Below, one piece after another: positions 16,452 to 25,214 of a stretch of 64,000 nucleotides of DNA. The stretch is from Streptomyces sp. NBC_00582. Its GTDB lineage: Bacteria > Actinomycetota > Actinomycetes > Streptomycetales > Streptomycetaceae. Under the pieces are notes generated by a model. That model searched no databases and was not told the DNA's origin. It saw only the letters and a program-made list of their open reading frames with translations. The stretch is taken from NCBI RefSeq assembly GCF_036345155.1, contig NZ_CP107772.1, positions 8,370,001 to 8,434,000 on the forward strand, given 5' to 3'. The translations under genes were made by a program, and so were the position numbers. How positions within the stretch are numbered: the stretch's first letter is position 1; every line of letters starts with the position of its first letter.

Positions 16452-17496
16452 GCGGAGCGTCGGACGCGCCGGGGGTCTGCGCCGGTCCGCTCACCTCCGG
16501 GCCCGGCACCCGGAACGCGTCCACCCTCACCGCCTCCGTCGTCGCGTACCGCACGTCGACGGTCACCCCGACGGACCCCTGTGCGACGCCCGGGCCCAGG
16601 TTCGGGACCACGGCCGCCAGCACCAGCCGGTCCCCGGACCGCGCGAGGGCGCGCAGCGGCCCGGCCGCCGGCACCCCGCCCACCAGCACCGACCCCTCCC
16701 GCAGCAGCTCCGCGGGGTCGAAGCAGGTGCCGCGCAGCTCGATCCGGAGCGGATCGCCGGGCCGTGCCTCGCCGTCCGCGCCCACGTCGACCGAGGTGAT
16801 CGTGTACACGCAGGCCGGCGTGGCGGTGGCCGGGCGCTCGGTGAGCCGGGCGGTGGCCGAGGGCCGGGCCCGGTGGAAGGCGAGCAGACCGGACAGCACC
16901 CGCCGGGCCGCCCGTCCCTTGCAGGTGTCCGGCCGCCCCGTGAGCGCCGACCGGTCGCGCTCCGCCGCCGCCCAGCTCCCGCCCTCGCGTCCCTGGACGG
17001 CGAGACAGGCGTGGGCGAGCCCCCGCAGGATCTTCCAGTCGTCGCCGGTGGAGGCGCGGGGGACGAGGCCGAGGGCGTCCCGGCACCGGTCGGGCGAGCG
17101 GAGCAGGTCGTACACGCTGTCCGGGTCGGGCCGGTGATCGGCGTCGGGCGAGGCGGGGCCGGGCGGCAACCAGTCGGGAGCGGCGGGCGCCGTCGTCGTG
17201 GGAGCGCTCGGTGACGGCGTACGGGAGACCTCCCGGGCGGGCGGGGCTCCGCCGCCCGCCTCCGTGCCGCCGGCCCCCAGCGCGCTGGGCCCGGGCGACG
17301 GCGACGCGGACGGGGTCTTCGCGACGGGCCCGCCGGACATCGCCCCGGCCGAGCCCTCGGCCGTCCCGCCGGACACGTCGGTCCTCGCGCCGCCCCGCGG
17401 CGGGGAGCCGCCCGGGTCCGTCACGGCGGCGGTCGCCACGGCCACCGCCCCCACGAACAGCAGCGCCGACACACGCGTCCCCAGCGATACGGCCAT
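16405..17496 (-). CDS. Hypothetical exported protein
   Basis: Predicted 363-residue protein with an N-terminal hydrophobic segment (VSALLFVGAVAVATAAV) acting as signal or anchor, then a Ser/Pro/Gly-rich linker of about 100 residues. A C-terminal domain follows with cysteines in PDRCRDAL, AHACLAV and PDTCKG and a beta-rich end (YTITSVDVGADG, IELRGTCFDP). The last part resembles an immunoglobulin-like extracellular fold. It has no recognised family. Extracellular or wall-spanning location is inferred from the linker composition. Confidence 0.65.
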   Translation of the reverse strand: MAVSLGTRVSALLFVGAVAVATAAVTDPGGSPPRGGARTDVSGGTAEGSAGAMSGGPVAKTPSASPSPGPSALGAGGTEAGGGAPPAREVSRTPSPSAPTTTAPAAPDWLPPGPASPDADHRPDPDSVYDLLRSPDRCRDALGLVPRASTGDDWKILRGLAHACLAVQGREGGSWAAAERDRSALTGRPDTCKGRAARRVLSGLLAFHRARPSATARLTERPATATPACVYTITSVDVGADGEARPGDPLRIELRGTCFDPAELLREGSVLVGGVPAAGPLRALARSGDRLVLAAVVPNLGPGVAQGSVGVTVDVRYATTEAVRVDAFRVPGPEVSGPAQTPGASDAPLSAARAGVPARPTPG

Positions 17497-17609
17497 GACG
17501 TCCCCCCAGTCGTCGCCCCCGGCTCATCATGGGCCGCCCGCACCGCCCGGCGGAACCCCCGCAGGACGAGTGAGAGCGGCGGCACCCGCCCACCCGGGAC
17601 GGGCGCGGC

Positions 17610-18113
17610 CTACCGGGCGGCGAGCGCCCGCACGGCCCGTTCGGTGATCTCCTCGGGTGTGCCGGAGACGTCGACGACGACCCCCGCCTCGTCGGGCTGG
17701 AGCGGCTGGAGCGTGGCGAACTGCGAGTCCAGCAGCGCGGTCGGCATGAAGTGGCCCTGCCGGTGCCCCATCCGGTCCGCGATCAGCGCGCGGTCGCCCG
17801 CGAGATGCACGAACACCAGTCCCGGAGCCGTGGCCCGCAGCCGGTCCCGGTAGGACCGCTTCAGCGCCGAGCAGCTCACCACCCCGCCCCGTCCGGCCCG
17901 CCCGTGCGCCCAGGTGCCGATGGCGTCCAGCCACGGCCACCGGTCCGCGTCCTCGAGCGGGACACCGGCCGACATCTTGGCGATGTTGGCCCGCGGGTGG
18001 AAGTCGTCGCCCTCGGCGTACGGCACACCCAGCCGGGCGGCGAGCAGACGACCGATCGTGGTCTTGCCCGTGCCGGTGACGCCCATCACCGCGACGACCT
18101 GGGGGGTGCGCAT
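17610..18113 (-). CDS. gntK: Gluconokinase
   Basis: Predicted 167-residue kinase that phosphorylates D-gluconate to 6-phosphogluconate, feeding the pentose phosphate pathway. The P-loop is VMGVTGTGKTTIGRLLAARL. GDDFHPRANIAKMSAGVPL and SCSALKRSYRDRLR are characteristic of the gluconokinase family, and the length matches. The ATG at 18113 (MRTPQVVAVMG) is chosen because the family begins near this point. It is divergent from a GntR-family regulator across a 131-bp spacer containing a palindrome. No gluconate permease lies within the window beside it. Confidence 0.92.
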   Translation of the reverse strand: MRTPQVVAVMGVTGTGKTTIGRLLAARLGVPYAEGDDFHPRANIAKMSAGVPLEDADRWPWLDAIGTWAHGRAGRGGVVSCSALKRSYRDRLRATAPGLVFVHLAGDRALIADRMGHRQGHFMPTALLDSQFATLQPLQPDEAGVVVDVSGTPEEITERAVRALAAR

Positions 18114-18197
18114 CTCTGCCTCGCTGTCTTCGGACGACACCTGATGTCGAGGACACTGAAACCGATGAGGTACGACGAACTCAAGCGCATACGACAA

Positions 18198-18213
18198 ATA
18201 AGTCTGACTTTAT
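18198..18213. promoter_or_regulatory. Candidate GntR operator between gntK and its regulator
   Basis: ATAAGTCTGACTTTAT contains the perfect 11-bp palindrome AAGTCTGACTT (18200-18210) in an unusually A/T-rich patch. It lies 32 bp before the regulator ATG. A TACGCT -10 hexamer at 18233-18238, 6 nt before that ATG, suggests a leaderless regulator transcript whose promoter the operator would overlap. Confidence 0.5.
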
Positions 18214-18244
18214 GACCGGGTGAGCCTCCCCGTACGCTGAGTGC

Positions 18245-18946
18245 ATGACCACTCCGGGCCGGGGTCTGCACGGCCATGTACTGGACACCCTCGGCCCCGC
18301 CATCACGGCCGGCGAGTACCCGCCGGGGAGTGTGCTGCGCACCGACGAACTGGCCCAGCGCTTCGACGTCTCCCGGTCGGTGATGCGCGAGGCGGTCCGG
18401 GTCCTGGAGTCCATGCACCTGGTCGAGTCCCGCCGCCGCGTGGGCGTCACGGTCCGCCCCAAGGCCGAGTGGAACGTCTACGACCCGCAGGTCATCCGCT
18501 GGCGGCTGGCCGGCGCCGACCGCCCGCACCAACTGCGCTCCCTCACCGTCCTGCGCTCGGCGGTCGAACCGGTCGCGGCGGGCCTCGCGGCACGCCACGC
18601 CACGGCCGCACAGTGCGCCGAGCTCACCGCGTGCGCGCTCGGCATGGTCGCCCACTCGCGCGGCCACCGGCTGGAGGGCTACCTCCTGCACGACATCGCC
18701 TTCCACCGCGTGATCCTCACCGCGTCAGGCAACGAGATGTTCGCCCGCCTCGGCGACGTCGTGGCCGAGGTCCTGACCGGCCGCACCCATCACGAGGTCA
18801 TGTTCGAGGACCCCGACCCGGCCGCGGTCACCCTCCACGTCCACCTGGCCGAGGCCGTCCGCGAGGGCGACGCCCCCCGCGCCGAACAACTCACCCGGGA
18901 GATCACCGCGGGCGCCCTCCAGGAACTCGACGTCCTGGCCCCCTGA
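18245..18946 (+). CDS. FadR/GntR-family transcriptional regulator of gluconate use
   Basis: Predicted 233-residue regulator. An N-terminal winged helix (LAQRFDVSRSVMREAVRVLE, then SRRRVGVTVRP) is followed by a helical FCD effector domain with metal-site residues such as HDIAFHRVIL. It faces gntK across a short intergenic region, which suggests control of gluconokinase and of itself, with gluconate or a derivative as effector. In S. coelicolor a GntR regulator likewise adjoins gluconokinase (recalled as SCO1678/SCO1679). The start codon is ATG with no clear Shine-Dalgarno. Confidence 0.88.
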   Translation: MTTPGRGLHGHVLDTLGPAITAGEYPPGSVLRTDELAQRFDVSRSVMREAVRVLESMHLVESRRRVGVTVRPKAEWNVYDPQVIRWRLAGADRPHQLRSLTVLRSAVEPVAAGLAARHATAAQCAELTACALGMVAHSRGHRLEGYLLHDIAFHRVILTASGNEMFARLGDVVAEVLTGRTHHEVMFEDPDPAAVTLHVHLAEAVREGDAPRAEQLTREITAGALQELDVLAP

Positions 18947-18956
18947 CCCGGGCCCC

Positions 18957-19334
18957 CTACGCCTCGGGGAACTCCCCGTCCACGTACACCCAGGCCCCCT
19001 CCACCCGCTCGAACCGGCTCACCTCGTGCAGCGAGCCGCCCCGGAAGGACGCCCGGAACTCCACCTCCCCGGTCCGGTGGAAGGCGGACCCGTCCCGCGT
19101 CGCGAGGATCTCCAGTCCCGTCCACCGCACACCGGGATCCAGGTCGAGCCGCGCCGGCCGGGTCCGCGGGTGCCAGGTCCGGGTCAGATACGCCCCGTCA
19201 CCGACGACGAAGGCGCTGTAGCGCGAACGCATCAACGCCTCGGCGGTCGGCGCGGCGGCGGTACCGCGGTGAAAGCGGCCGCAGCAGACGTCGTAGGCCT
19301 GCGGCAGCCCGCACGGGCAGGAACGCGTGGTCAT
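18957..19334 (-). CDS. UPF0225/YchJ family protein
   Basis: Predicted 125-residue protein. Near the N-terminus, SCPCGLPQAYDVCCGRFH is a SEC-C-like zinc-binding motif, followed by the YchJ signature ALMRSRYSAFV. It is probably a small soluble zinc protein of unknown function. The ATG at 19334 is favoured because the conserved region starts immediately; another ATG lies three codons upstream. It is 13 bp downstream of the M1 peptidase start-side neighbour's stop, in the same direction. Confidence 0.82.
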   Translation of the reverse strand: MTTRSCPCGLPQAYDVCCGRFHRGTAAAPTAEALMRSRYSAFVVGDGAYLTRTWHPRTRPARLDLDPGVRWTGLEILATRDGSAFHRTGEVEFRASFRGGSLHEVSRFERVEGAWVYVDGEFPEA

Positions 19335-19347
19335 GGCCCCCATTCTG

Positions 19348-20781
19348 CTAGGCCGTCGCGCGGGTCTCGGCCAGGGGCAGCGGCGGCAGCGCCGGTCGGT
19401 ACAGCCATGCCTCGAACAGTTCGTCCAGCGGCTCCGCGGAGAAGCGGGCCGCGTGGGCCGTGAACATCGACGTCGTCACCGCGCCGCCCCGGTGCAGACC
19501 GAGCCAGCCGCGCAGCATCCGGAAGAACGCGTCGTCACCGAGGGCGCACCGCAGCGCGTGCACGGCGAGCCCGCCGCGCTGGTACAGCCGGTCGTCGAAC
19601 ATCGACTTGCGGCCCGGGTCGGCGAGCTTCAGGTCCTGCGGCCGCGAGGACAGCACCCGGTGCGCGGCGGCGGCGAGTTGCTGAGCGCTCCGGCCGCCCG
19701 ACCGTTCCGACCACAGCCATTCCGCGTACTTCGCGAAGCCCTCGTTGAGCCAGATGTGCCGCCAGTCGGCGATGGACACGCTGTTGCCGAACCACTGGTG
19801 GGCGAGCTCGTGCGCGACCAGACGCTCCGAACCCCGCGCCCCGTCCACGTGGTTGACGCCGAACAGGGACAACCCCTGCGCCTCCACGGGCACATCGAGC
19901 TCCTCGTCGGCCACGACCACCGCGTACTCGCCGAACGGGTAGGGCCCGAAGAGGCGTTGGAACAGGTCCATCATCCCGGGCTGGCGCGCGAAGTCCCGCG
20001 AGAACTGCGGCAGCAGATGCGCCGGTATGTGCCCGTGCATCGGCACCCCGCCCAGCCCCGGATCGCCCAGCAGCACCGTCTGGTACTTGCCGATCGACAG
20101 CCCGACCAGATAGCTCGACGTCGGCGCCGACTGCTCGTACACCCAGGTCGTCGTGGACGCCTTGGTCGTCCGGGTCAGCAGCCGCCCGCCCGCCACCACC
20201 GCGTACGCCGACGGCGTCGTGACCGAGATCAGATACGACGCCTTGTCCGCCGGGCGGTCGTTGCACGGGTACCACGAGGGCGCCCCGACCGGCTGGCTCG
20301 CCACCAGCGCGCCGTCCGTCAGCTCCTCCCAGCCGATCCCGCCCCAGGCGCTCGACACCGGCTTGGGATTGCCCGACCACTGCACCTCGACGGTGAAGGC
20401 GGCACCCGCGCGCAGCGACTTCGCGGGCCGGATGCGCAGCTTGCCGCCGCGGTGCGTGTAGTGCGGCTGCCGGCCGTCCACCCGCACCCGTCCGATCCTG
20501 AAGTCGGCCAGATTCAGCTGGAATTCGTTCAGCGGCGCACGGCCCGCGATCGCGTTGATCCGGGCCGTGCCCGACAGCCGGTTCGGGCCGGGACGGTAGT
20601 CCAGCGTGAGTTCGTAGCGATGCACCCGGTAACGGGGATCGCCGTTGTCCGGGAAATACGGGTCCGAACCCACTGCCTGCTGCACTGCCACTTCCGCGTC
20701 CGCTCCCTGCGCCGTACTCGAAGAACCACCGACCGGTGCGCCGCCCGCAGTCACCGAGTGGCCCGCGTTCAGGGACGCCAT
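19348..20781 (-). CDS. M1 family zinc metallopeptidase, coupled to the Pls-like NRPS
   Basis: Predicted 477-residue gluzincin. HELAHQWFGN at residues 324-333 gives the HExxH zinc site, and Glu347 in LNEGFAKY is the third ligand. EAQG near residue 300 occupies the position of the GAMEN exopeptidase motif in altered form. It lacks the C-terminal ERAP-like domain of full-length aminopeptidase N, and no signal peptide is apparent. Its ATG overlaps the 3' end of the upstream NRPS gene by 13 bp, so the two are translationally coupled. Zn-dependent aminopeptidases that degrade epsilon-poly-L-lysine are known in producers. A role in trimming or self-protection is therefore an attractive inference. 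Confidence 0.88.
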   Translation of the reverse strand: MASLNAGHSVTAGGAPVGGSSSTAQGADAEVAVQQAVGSDPYFPDNGDPRYRVHRYELTLDYRPGPNRLSGTARINAIAGRAPLNEFQLNLADFRIGRVRVDGRQPHYTHRGGKLRIRPAKSLRAGAAFTVEVQWSGNPKPVSSAWGGIGWEELTDGALVASQPVGAPSWYPCNDRPADKASYLISVTTPSAYAVVAGGRLLTRTTKASTTTWVYEQSAPTSSYLVGLSIGKYQTVLLGDPGLGGVPMHGHIPAHLLPQFSRDFARQPGMMDLFQRLFGPYPFGEYAVVVADEELDVPVEAQGLSLFGVNHVDGARGSERLVAHELAHQWFGNSVSIADWRHIWLNEGFAKYAEWLWSERSGGRSAQQLAAAAHRVLSSRPQDLKLADPGRKSMFDDRLYQRGGLAVHALRCALGDDAFFRMLRGWLGLHRGGAVTTSMFTAHAARFSAEPLDELFEAWLYRPALPPLPLAETRATA

Positions 20782-23700
20782 GCCTCGATCGGGTTGCCGA
20801 GCCAGCGGGTGTCGTCCGGGACGGACTCCGCGGCCATGACGAGCGACGCGGGACCCAGGGTCGTACGGGCCCCGACCGTGCTGCCGGGCAGCACGATCCC
20901 GCCAGGGCCCAGTGTGGCGCCCTCACGGAGGACCACAGTATCCGTCCGCAAGATCCGGTCGTGGAAGAGGTGAGTCTGCAGCACGCACCCGCGGCCCACC
21001 GTGGCTCCTTCCTCCAGTGTCACCAGATCCGCCTCCGGCAGCCAGTAGCTCTCCACCCACACACCCCGGCCGATCCGCGCCCCGAGCCCCCGCAGCCACG
21101 CCGTCATCACCGGCGTACCCGGCACCGCGCCCGCCAGCCACGGCACGGCCACCACCTCGACGAACGTGTCCGCCAGCTCGTTGCGCCACACGAAGGAGCT
21201 CCACAGCGGATGCTCCCCGCTGCGGTGCCGCCCCACCAGCAGCCACTTCGCCACCACCGACAGCAGACAGGCCGCCGCCCCCGCGCCGAGCAGCACCAGC
21301 CCGCCCAGCAGCGGCGCCCACACCCCGAGGGCGCACAGCGCGGCCACCGTCAGCACGGCCAGCGCCGCCGAGCAGAACACCGGCACGATCCGGCACAGCT
21401 CCACCAGACCGCGCGCCCACAGCAGCCGCGCCGGCGGATCGTACGTACGGCTCTGGTCGCCGTCCGCGGTGTTGCGCGGCAGCTTCACCGGCGGCAGACC
21501 CAGATACGAGCTGCCCTTCTTCGCCTTCTTCGGCGTCGCCGACAGCACCCCGACCAGACCGCCGTCCGGAACGCTCCGCCCCGGCGCGGTCATCCCGGAG
21601 TTACCGAGGAACGCCCGCCGCCCGATCTCCGCGCGCCCGATCCTCACCCAGCCGCCGCCCAGCTCGTACGGCGCGGTCAACGTGTCGTCGGCCAGGAACG
21701 CGCCCTCGCCGACCGTCGTCAGACTCGGCAGCGCCAGCACCGTCGACACCTCGGCGCCCCGCCCGATCCGCATCCCGAGCAGCCGCAGCCACAGCGGCGT
21801 GACCAGCCCCGCGTACAGCGGGAACAGCGTCTCGCGCGAGCGGTCCATCAGCTGGGTCACCGTCCAGGCCTGCCAGCCCACCCGGCCGTGCGTCGGATGC
21901 GTGCCCTCACGCAGCCCCAGGCTCAGCAGCCGTACCGCGACCAGGAGCAGCAGCGCGTACGCCAGCCCGTAGGCGAGCGTCGCCGGGACCAGGGCGAGCA
22001 CCGCCCCGCGCAGCGCCCCGGCCAGGTCCGCGCCCGGTGTGACGAACACCCGGGCCACGGCGAGAGCGGCCACGGCCGCCGCCACCGGCAGCAGATTCAG
22101 CGCGACGCCCGTCACGCCGTACATCACCCGCCAGTACGTGCCGCGCTGCGGCCGCTCCTTCGGCCAGTTCCGCTTGGCCTTGCCGAGCTTGACCGCGGGC
22201 GCGCCCGCCCAGCGCTGACCGGTCGGGATCTGCCCCGTGACCGCCGAACCCGGCGCCACCTCGGCCCGCTTGCCGACCCGGGCACCCGGGAAGAGCATCC
22301 CGCGCGTGCCGACGACGGCGTGCGCCCCCACCTTGACCGCGCCGATCTCCAGCCGGTCGCCGTCCAGCCAGTACCCGGACAGATCCACCTCGGACTCCAC
22401 GGCCGCGCCCCGCCCGAGCCTGAGCAGACCGGTCACCGGGGGCAGCGAGTGCAGATCGACGTCGGGACCGATCCTGGCGCCCAGCGCCCGGGCGTACCGC
22501 TCCAGCCAGGACCCGGTCAGCGTGGTCGCCCCGCTGAACTCGGCCAGCCGCTCGGCCGCCCACAGCCGTACGTGCACCGACCCGCCGCGCGGATACCGGC
22601 CGGGCGTCACGCCCCGCAGCAGCAACCGCGCCCCACCCGCCGCGACCGCGATCCGCCCCGGCGGACTGAAGAAGAGCAGCGCTCCGGCGGCCACCAGCCA
22701 CCAGGACGCGGTCGGCAGCCAGCCGTACCCGGGCAGCACATTGCCCAGCGCGGCCAAAACGACCGTCCAGCGCAGCCCGAGCAGCGTGAACAGCGGAAGG
22801 AGCAGCAGGAGCTGCACGAACTGCGTCTTCTTCGGGACCGGCGCGACCGTACGGCTGCCGCCGTCGTCGTGCGCCGACTCCTCCAGCCGCCGGGCCAGCT
22901 TGCGCAGCACCGGCTGCTGATAGACGTCCAGGACGGCCGCGGCGGGGTAGCGGGTGCGCAGCCGGGTGGTGAGCTGGGCGGCGGCGAGGCTGCCGCCGCC
23001 GATCGCGAAGAAGTCGTCGGAGGCGCTCGTCACCGGCATGCCGAGGACCTCGGCCCACTGCTCGGCGAGCCACGCCTCAATGCCGTACAGATCCTCGCCG
23101 GCCGGCACCTCGACGCTGTCGAGCGGCCAGGGCAGAGCGTTGCGGTCCACCTTGCCGGACGTGCGGGTCGGCAGGTCCTCGACCGGCGCGAGCAGCGGCA
23201 CCAGCGCGGCCGGCAGCGCGGCCCGCAGCCGCTCCACGGCCCCGGCCCGGTCCCAGCCGTCCTGCGTGACGACGTACCCGACGAGCAGCTGGCTGCCGCC
23301 GCGCGCGGTCCGCACGGCCGCCGCCGCGCCCGCGACGCCCGGCAGCGCCTGGAGCGCGGCGTCCACCTCGCCCAGCTCGATGCGCCGGCCGCCGAGCTTG
23401 ATCTGCTCGTCGGCGCGCCCGAGGAAGACCAGCCCTTCGGGCTCGGCCTTGACCAGGTCACCGCTGCGGTACGCCCGTTCCCAGCCCAGCGAGGGAAGCG
23501 GCGCGTACTTCTCCGCGTCCTTCTCGGCGTCGAGGTAGCGCGCGAGGCCGACCCCGCCGATCACGAGCTGGCCGCTCTCGCCCATCGGCACGGGCTCGCC
23601 GGCCTCGTCCACCACCGCCAGCTCCCAGCCGCGCAGCGGCAGCCCGATCCGGACCGGCTCCTCGCCCGACATCAGCGAGGCGCAGGCCACCACGGTGGCC

Positions 23701-24632
23701 TCGGTCGGCCCGTACGTGTTCCAGACCTCGCGGCCCTCGGTCACCAGCCGCTGCACCAGCTCGGGCGGGCAGGCCTCACCGCCGAAGATCAGCAGGCGGA
23801 CGTCGTTGAGGGTCTCGGGCTCCCAGAGCGCGGCCAGCGTCGGCACGGTGGAGACCACGGTGATCTCCTGCTCCACCAGCCACGGCCCGAGGTCGGCCCC
23901 GCTCCTGACCTGCGAGCGCGGCACCGGCACCAGACAGGCGCCGTACCGCCAGGCGAGCCACATCTCCTCGCAGGAGGCGTCGAAGGCCACGGACAGGCCC
24001 GCCATCACCCGGTCACCGGGCCCGATGGGCTCGTCGGTGAGGAACAGCGCGGCCTCGGCGTCCACGAAGGCGGCGGCGCTGCGATGGCTGACGGCGACGC
24101 CCTTGGGCTTCCCGGTGGAGCCGGAGGTGAAGATGATCCACGCGTCGTGTGCGACGGTCGGCCGGGCGGCCGGCGCCTCGGAGGCGCCATGAGCGGTGAT
24201 CTCGTGCCCGGCGCCGACCACGGCCCGCACGTCAGCCTCCCCGAACACCAGCTCGGCCCGCTCGTCGGGGTCCTCGGCGTCGACGGGGACATAGGCGGCG
24301 CCGACCGCGAGCACGGCAAGGATCGCCACGTAGAGGTCGTTGGTACCGGAGGGCACCCGCACCCCCACCCGGTCCCCGAGCCCGACCCCGGCGGCGGCGA
24401 GCCCGCGGCGCAGCCGCTCCACCTCCACGGCGAGCGCACGGTACGTCAGGGAGGTGGAGCCGTCGTCCAGGGCCGGCTCGTCCGGGAACGAGCGCACGGT
24501 CGCCTCGAAGACGTCGACGAGCGTGCGGGGGGAAGCGGCGGGCCCGCCGGAGAAGCGAGCCCTGTCACCGAGTTGTACGCGGATTTCTTCGTCGAGCAGG
24601 CCGAGAGCACTGCTCTCGTGTATGGCTGCCAT
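20769..24632 (-). CDS. Pls/PosA-type non-ribosomal peptide synthetase (A-T-membrane/LbH repeats)
   Basis: Predicted 1287-residue single-module synthetase. The adenylation domain spans about 40-505 (IIFTSGSTGKPKGVAVSH, NTYGPTEATVV, RTSGKVDRNAL). A carrier domain with phosphopantetheine Ser548 (FFAIGGGSLAAAQL) follows. The rest has membrane segments and three left-handed-beta-helix-like repeats (about 715-805, 950-1025, 1180-1275), the C-terminal organisation of epsilon-poly-L-lysine synthetase, which is about 1319 residues. There is no thioesterase or canonical condensation domain. By alignment to GrsA the ten specificity residues read D218 A219 E222 T265 I282 G284 T306 V314 V315 K494, close to the lysine code DAESIGSVCK of bacitracin synthetase. 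It probably makes a homopolymer of a basic amino acid at the membrane. Confidence 0.88.
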   Translation of the reverse strand: MAAIHESSALGLLDEEIRVQLGDRARFSGGPAASPRTLVDVFEATVRSFPDEPALDDGSTSLTYRALAVEVERLRRGLAAAGVGLGDRVGVRVPSGTNDLYVAILAVLAVGAAYVPVDAEDPDERAELVFGEADVRAVVGAGHEITAHGASEAPAARPTVAHDAWIIFTSGSTGKPKGVAVSHRSAAAFVDAEAALFLTDEPIGPGDRVMAGLSVAFDASCEEMWLAWRYGACLVPVPRSQVRSGADLGPWLVEQEITVVSTVPTLAALWEPETLNDVRLLIFGGEACPPELVQRLVTEGREVWNTYGPTEATVVACASLMSGEEPVRIGLPLRGWELAVVDEAGEPVPMGESGQLVIGGVGLARYLDAEKDAEKYAPLPSLGWERAYRSGDLVKAEPEGLVFLGRADEQIKLGGRRIELGEVDAALQALPGVAGAAAAVRTARGGSQLLVGYVVTQDGWDRAGAVERLRAALPAALVPLLAPVEDLPTRTSGKVDRNALPWPLDSVEVPAGEDLYGIEAWLAEQWAEVLGMPVTSASDDFFAIGGGSLAAAQLTTRLRTRYPAAAVLDVYQQPVLRKLARRLEESAHDDGGSRTVAPVPKKTQFVQLLLLLPLFTLLGLRWTVVLAALGNVLPGYGWLPTASWWLVAAGALLFFSPPGRIAVAAGGARLLLRGVTPGRYPRGGSVHVRLWAAERLAEFSGATTLTGSWLERYARALGARIGPDVDLHSLPPVTGLLRLGRGAAVESEVDLSGYWLDGDRLEIGAVKVGAHAVVGTRGMLFPGARVGKRAEVAPGSAVTGQIPTGQRWAGAPAVKLGKAKRNWPKERPQRGTYWRVMYGVTGVALNLLPVAAAVAALAVARVFVTPGADLAGALRGAVLALVPATLAYGLAYALLLLVAVRLLSLGLREGTHPTHGRVGWQAWTVTQLMDRSRETLFPLYAGLVTPLWLRLLGMRIGRGAEVSTVLALPSLTTVGEGAFLADDTLTAPYELGGGWVRIGRAEIGRRAFLGNSGMTAPGRSVPDGGLVGVLSATPKKAKKGSSYLGLPPVKLPRNTADGDQSRTYDPPARLLWARGLVELCRIVPVFCSAALAVLTVAALCALGVWAPLLGGLVLLGAGAAACLLSVVAKWLLVGRHRSGEHPLWSSFVWRNELADTFVEVVAVPWLAGAVPGTPVMTAWLRGLGARIGRGVWVESYWLPEADLVTLEEGATVGRGCVLQTHLFHDRILRTDTVVLREGATLGPGGIVLPGSTVGARTTLGPASLVMAAESVPDDTRWLGNPIEAWRP

Positions 24633-24926
24633 CGGTCCTCGCGTCTCGATCCCGGAAGCCTCCGGGGCGCCGGCGGGCCCGCAGGTCTGCCTGGGGTTGT
24701 CCGGGCCGGCTCCGTAACAAGCCGGAAATTTTAGTACGACGCTAGGCTCGCCCCCTTCTGTCAGCCATCCGGGAACGCCGTTCGGGGGATGCCGGACGAC
24801 GGTGCGACGACCCGGTGACCGGCGGTGACCTGTGCGATCTTCGCTCGCGGGGGAGCCGGCGAGAGATCGGCCACACACAACGAGCGAGGGCCCCGACCTG
24901 TGGTCGAGACCCTCGCTCTTCTCAAG
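24633..24926. other. Intergenic region between Pls-like gene and tRNA-Leu, with tRNA terminator
   Basis: No ORF of coding character is seen. On the minus strand a short A/T-rich patch (CTAAAATTTCC, around 24725-24735) roughly 100 bp before the synthetase ATG is the best promoter candidate. A hairpin GAGCGAGGG (24882-24890) with CCCTCGCTC (24910-24918) lies just beyond the 3' end of the tRNA and probably terminates it. Confidence 0.5.
24882..24918 (-). terminator. Terminator of tRNA-Leu
   Basis: Nine-base-pair stem GAGCGAGGG/CCCTCGCTC with a 19-nt loop, 9 nt downstream of the tRNA 3' end on the minus strand. Confidence 0.55.
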
Positions 24927-25011
24927 TGTCCGAGGGGGGACTTGAACCCCCACGCCCGATAAAGGGCACTAGCACCTCAAGCTAGCGCGTCTGCCATTCC
25001 GCCACCCGGAC
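24927..25011 (-). tRNA. tRNA-Leu (anticodon GAG)
   Basis: Reading the minus strand gives an 85-nt class II tRNA. The acceptor GTCCGGG pairs with CTCGGAC, the anticodon arm is CTAGC-TTGAGGT-GCTAG with anticodon GAG, and there is a long variable arm and a T arm with GGTTCAAGTCC. It resembles bacterial tRNA-Leu(GAG) and decodes CUC/CUU. CCA is not encoded. Confidence 0.93.
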
Positions 25012-25214
25012 AAGGTGTCTGTCGCGCGGGGTTTCCCTCGCGGCGACGTCGTAAACACTACCAGGCTTTCGAGGGTGCCCGATCACCCCAGGTCGGCCGG
25101 GTGGCACGGCCCGCGTGAACGCGGTGTGACGGGCCGGGACCGGTCTTGGGCGGGGGCGGCACGGAGAGGGAGGATGTGGAGGACCCACCAGCAGTGCCAG
25201 CGGGAGGAAGCAGC

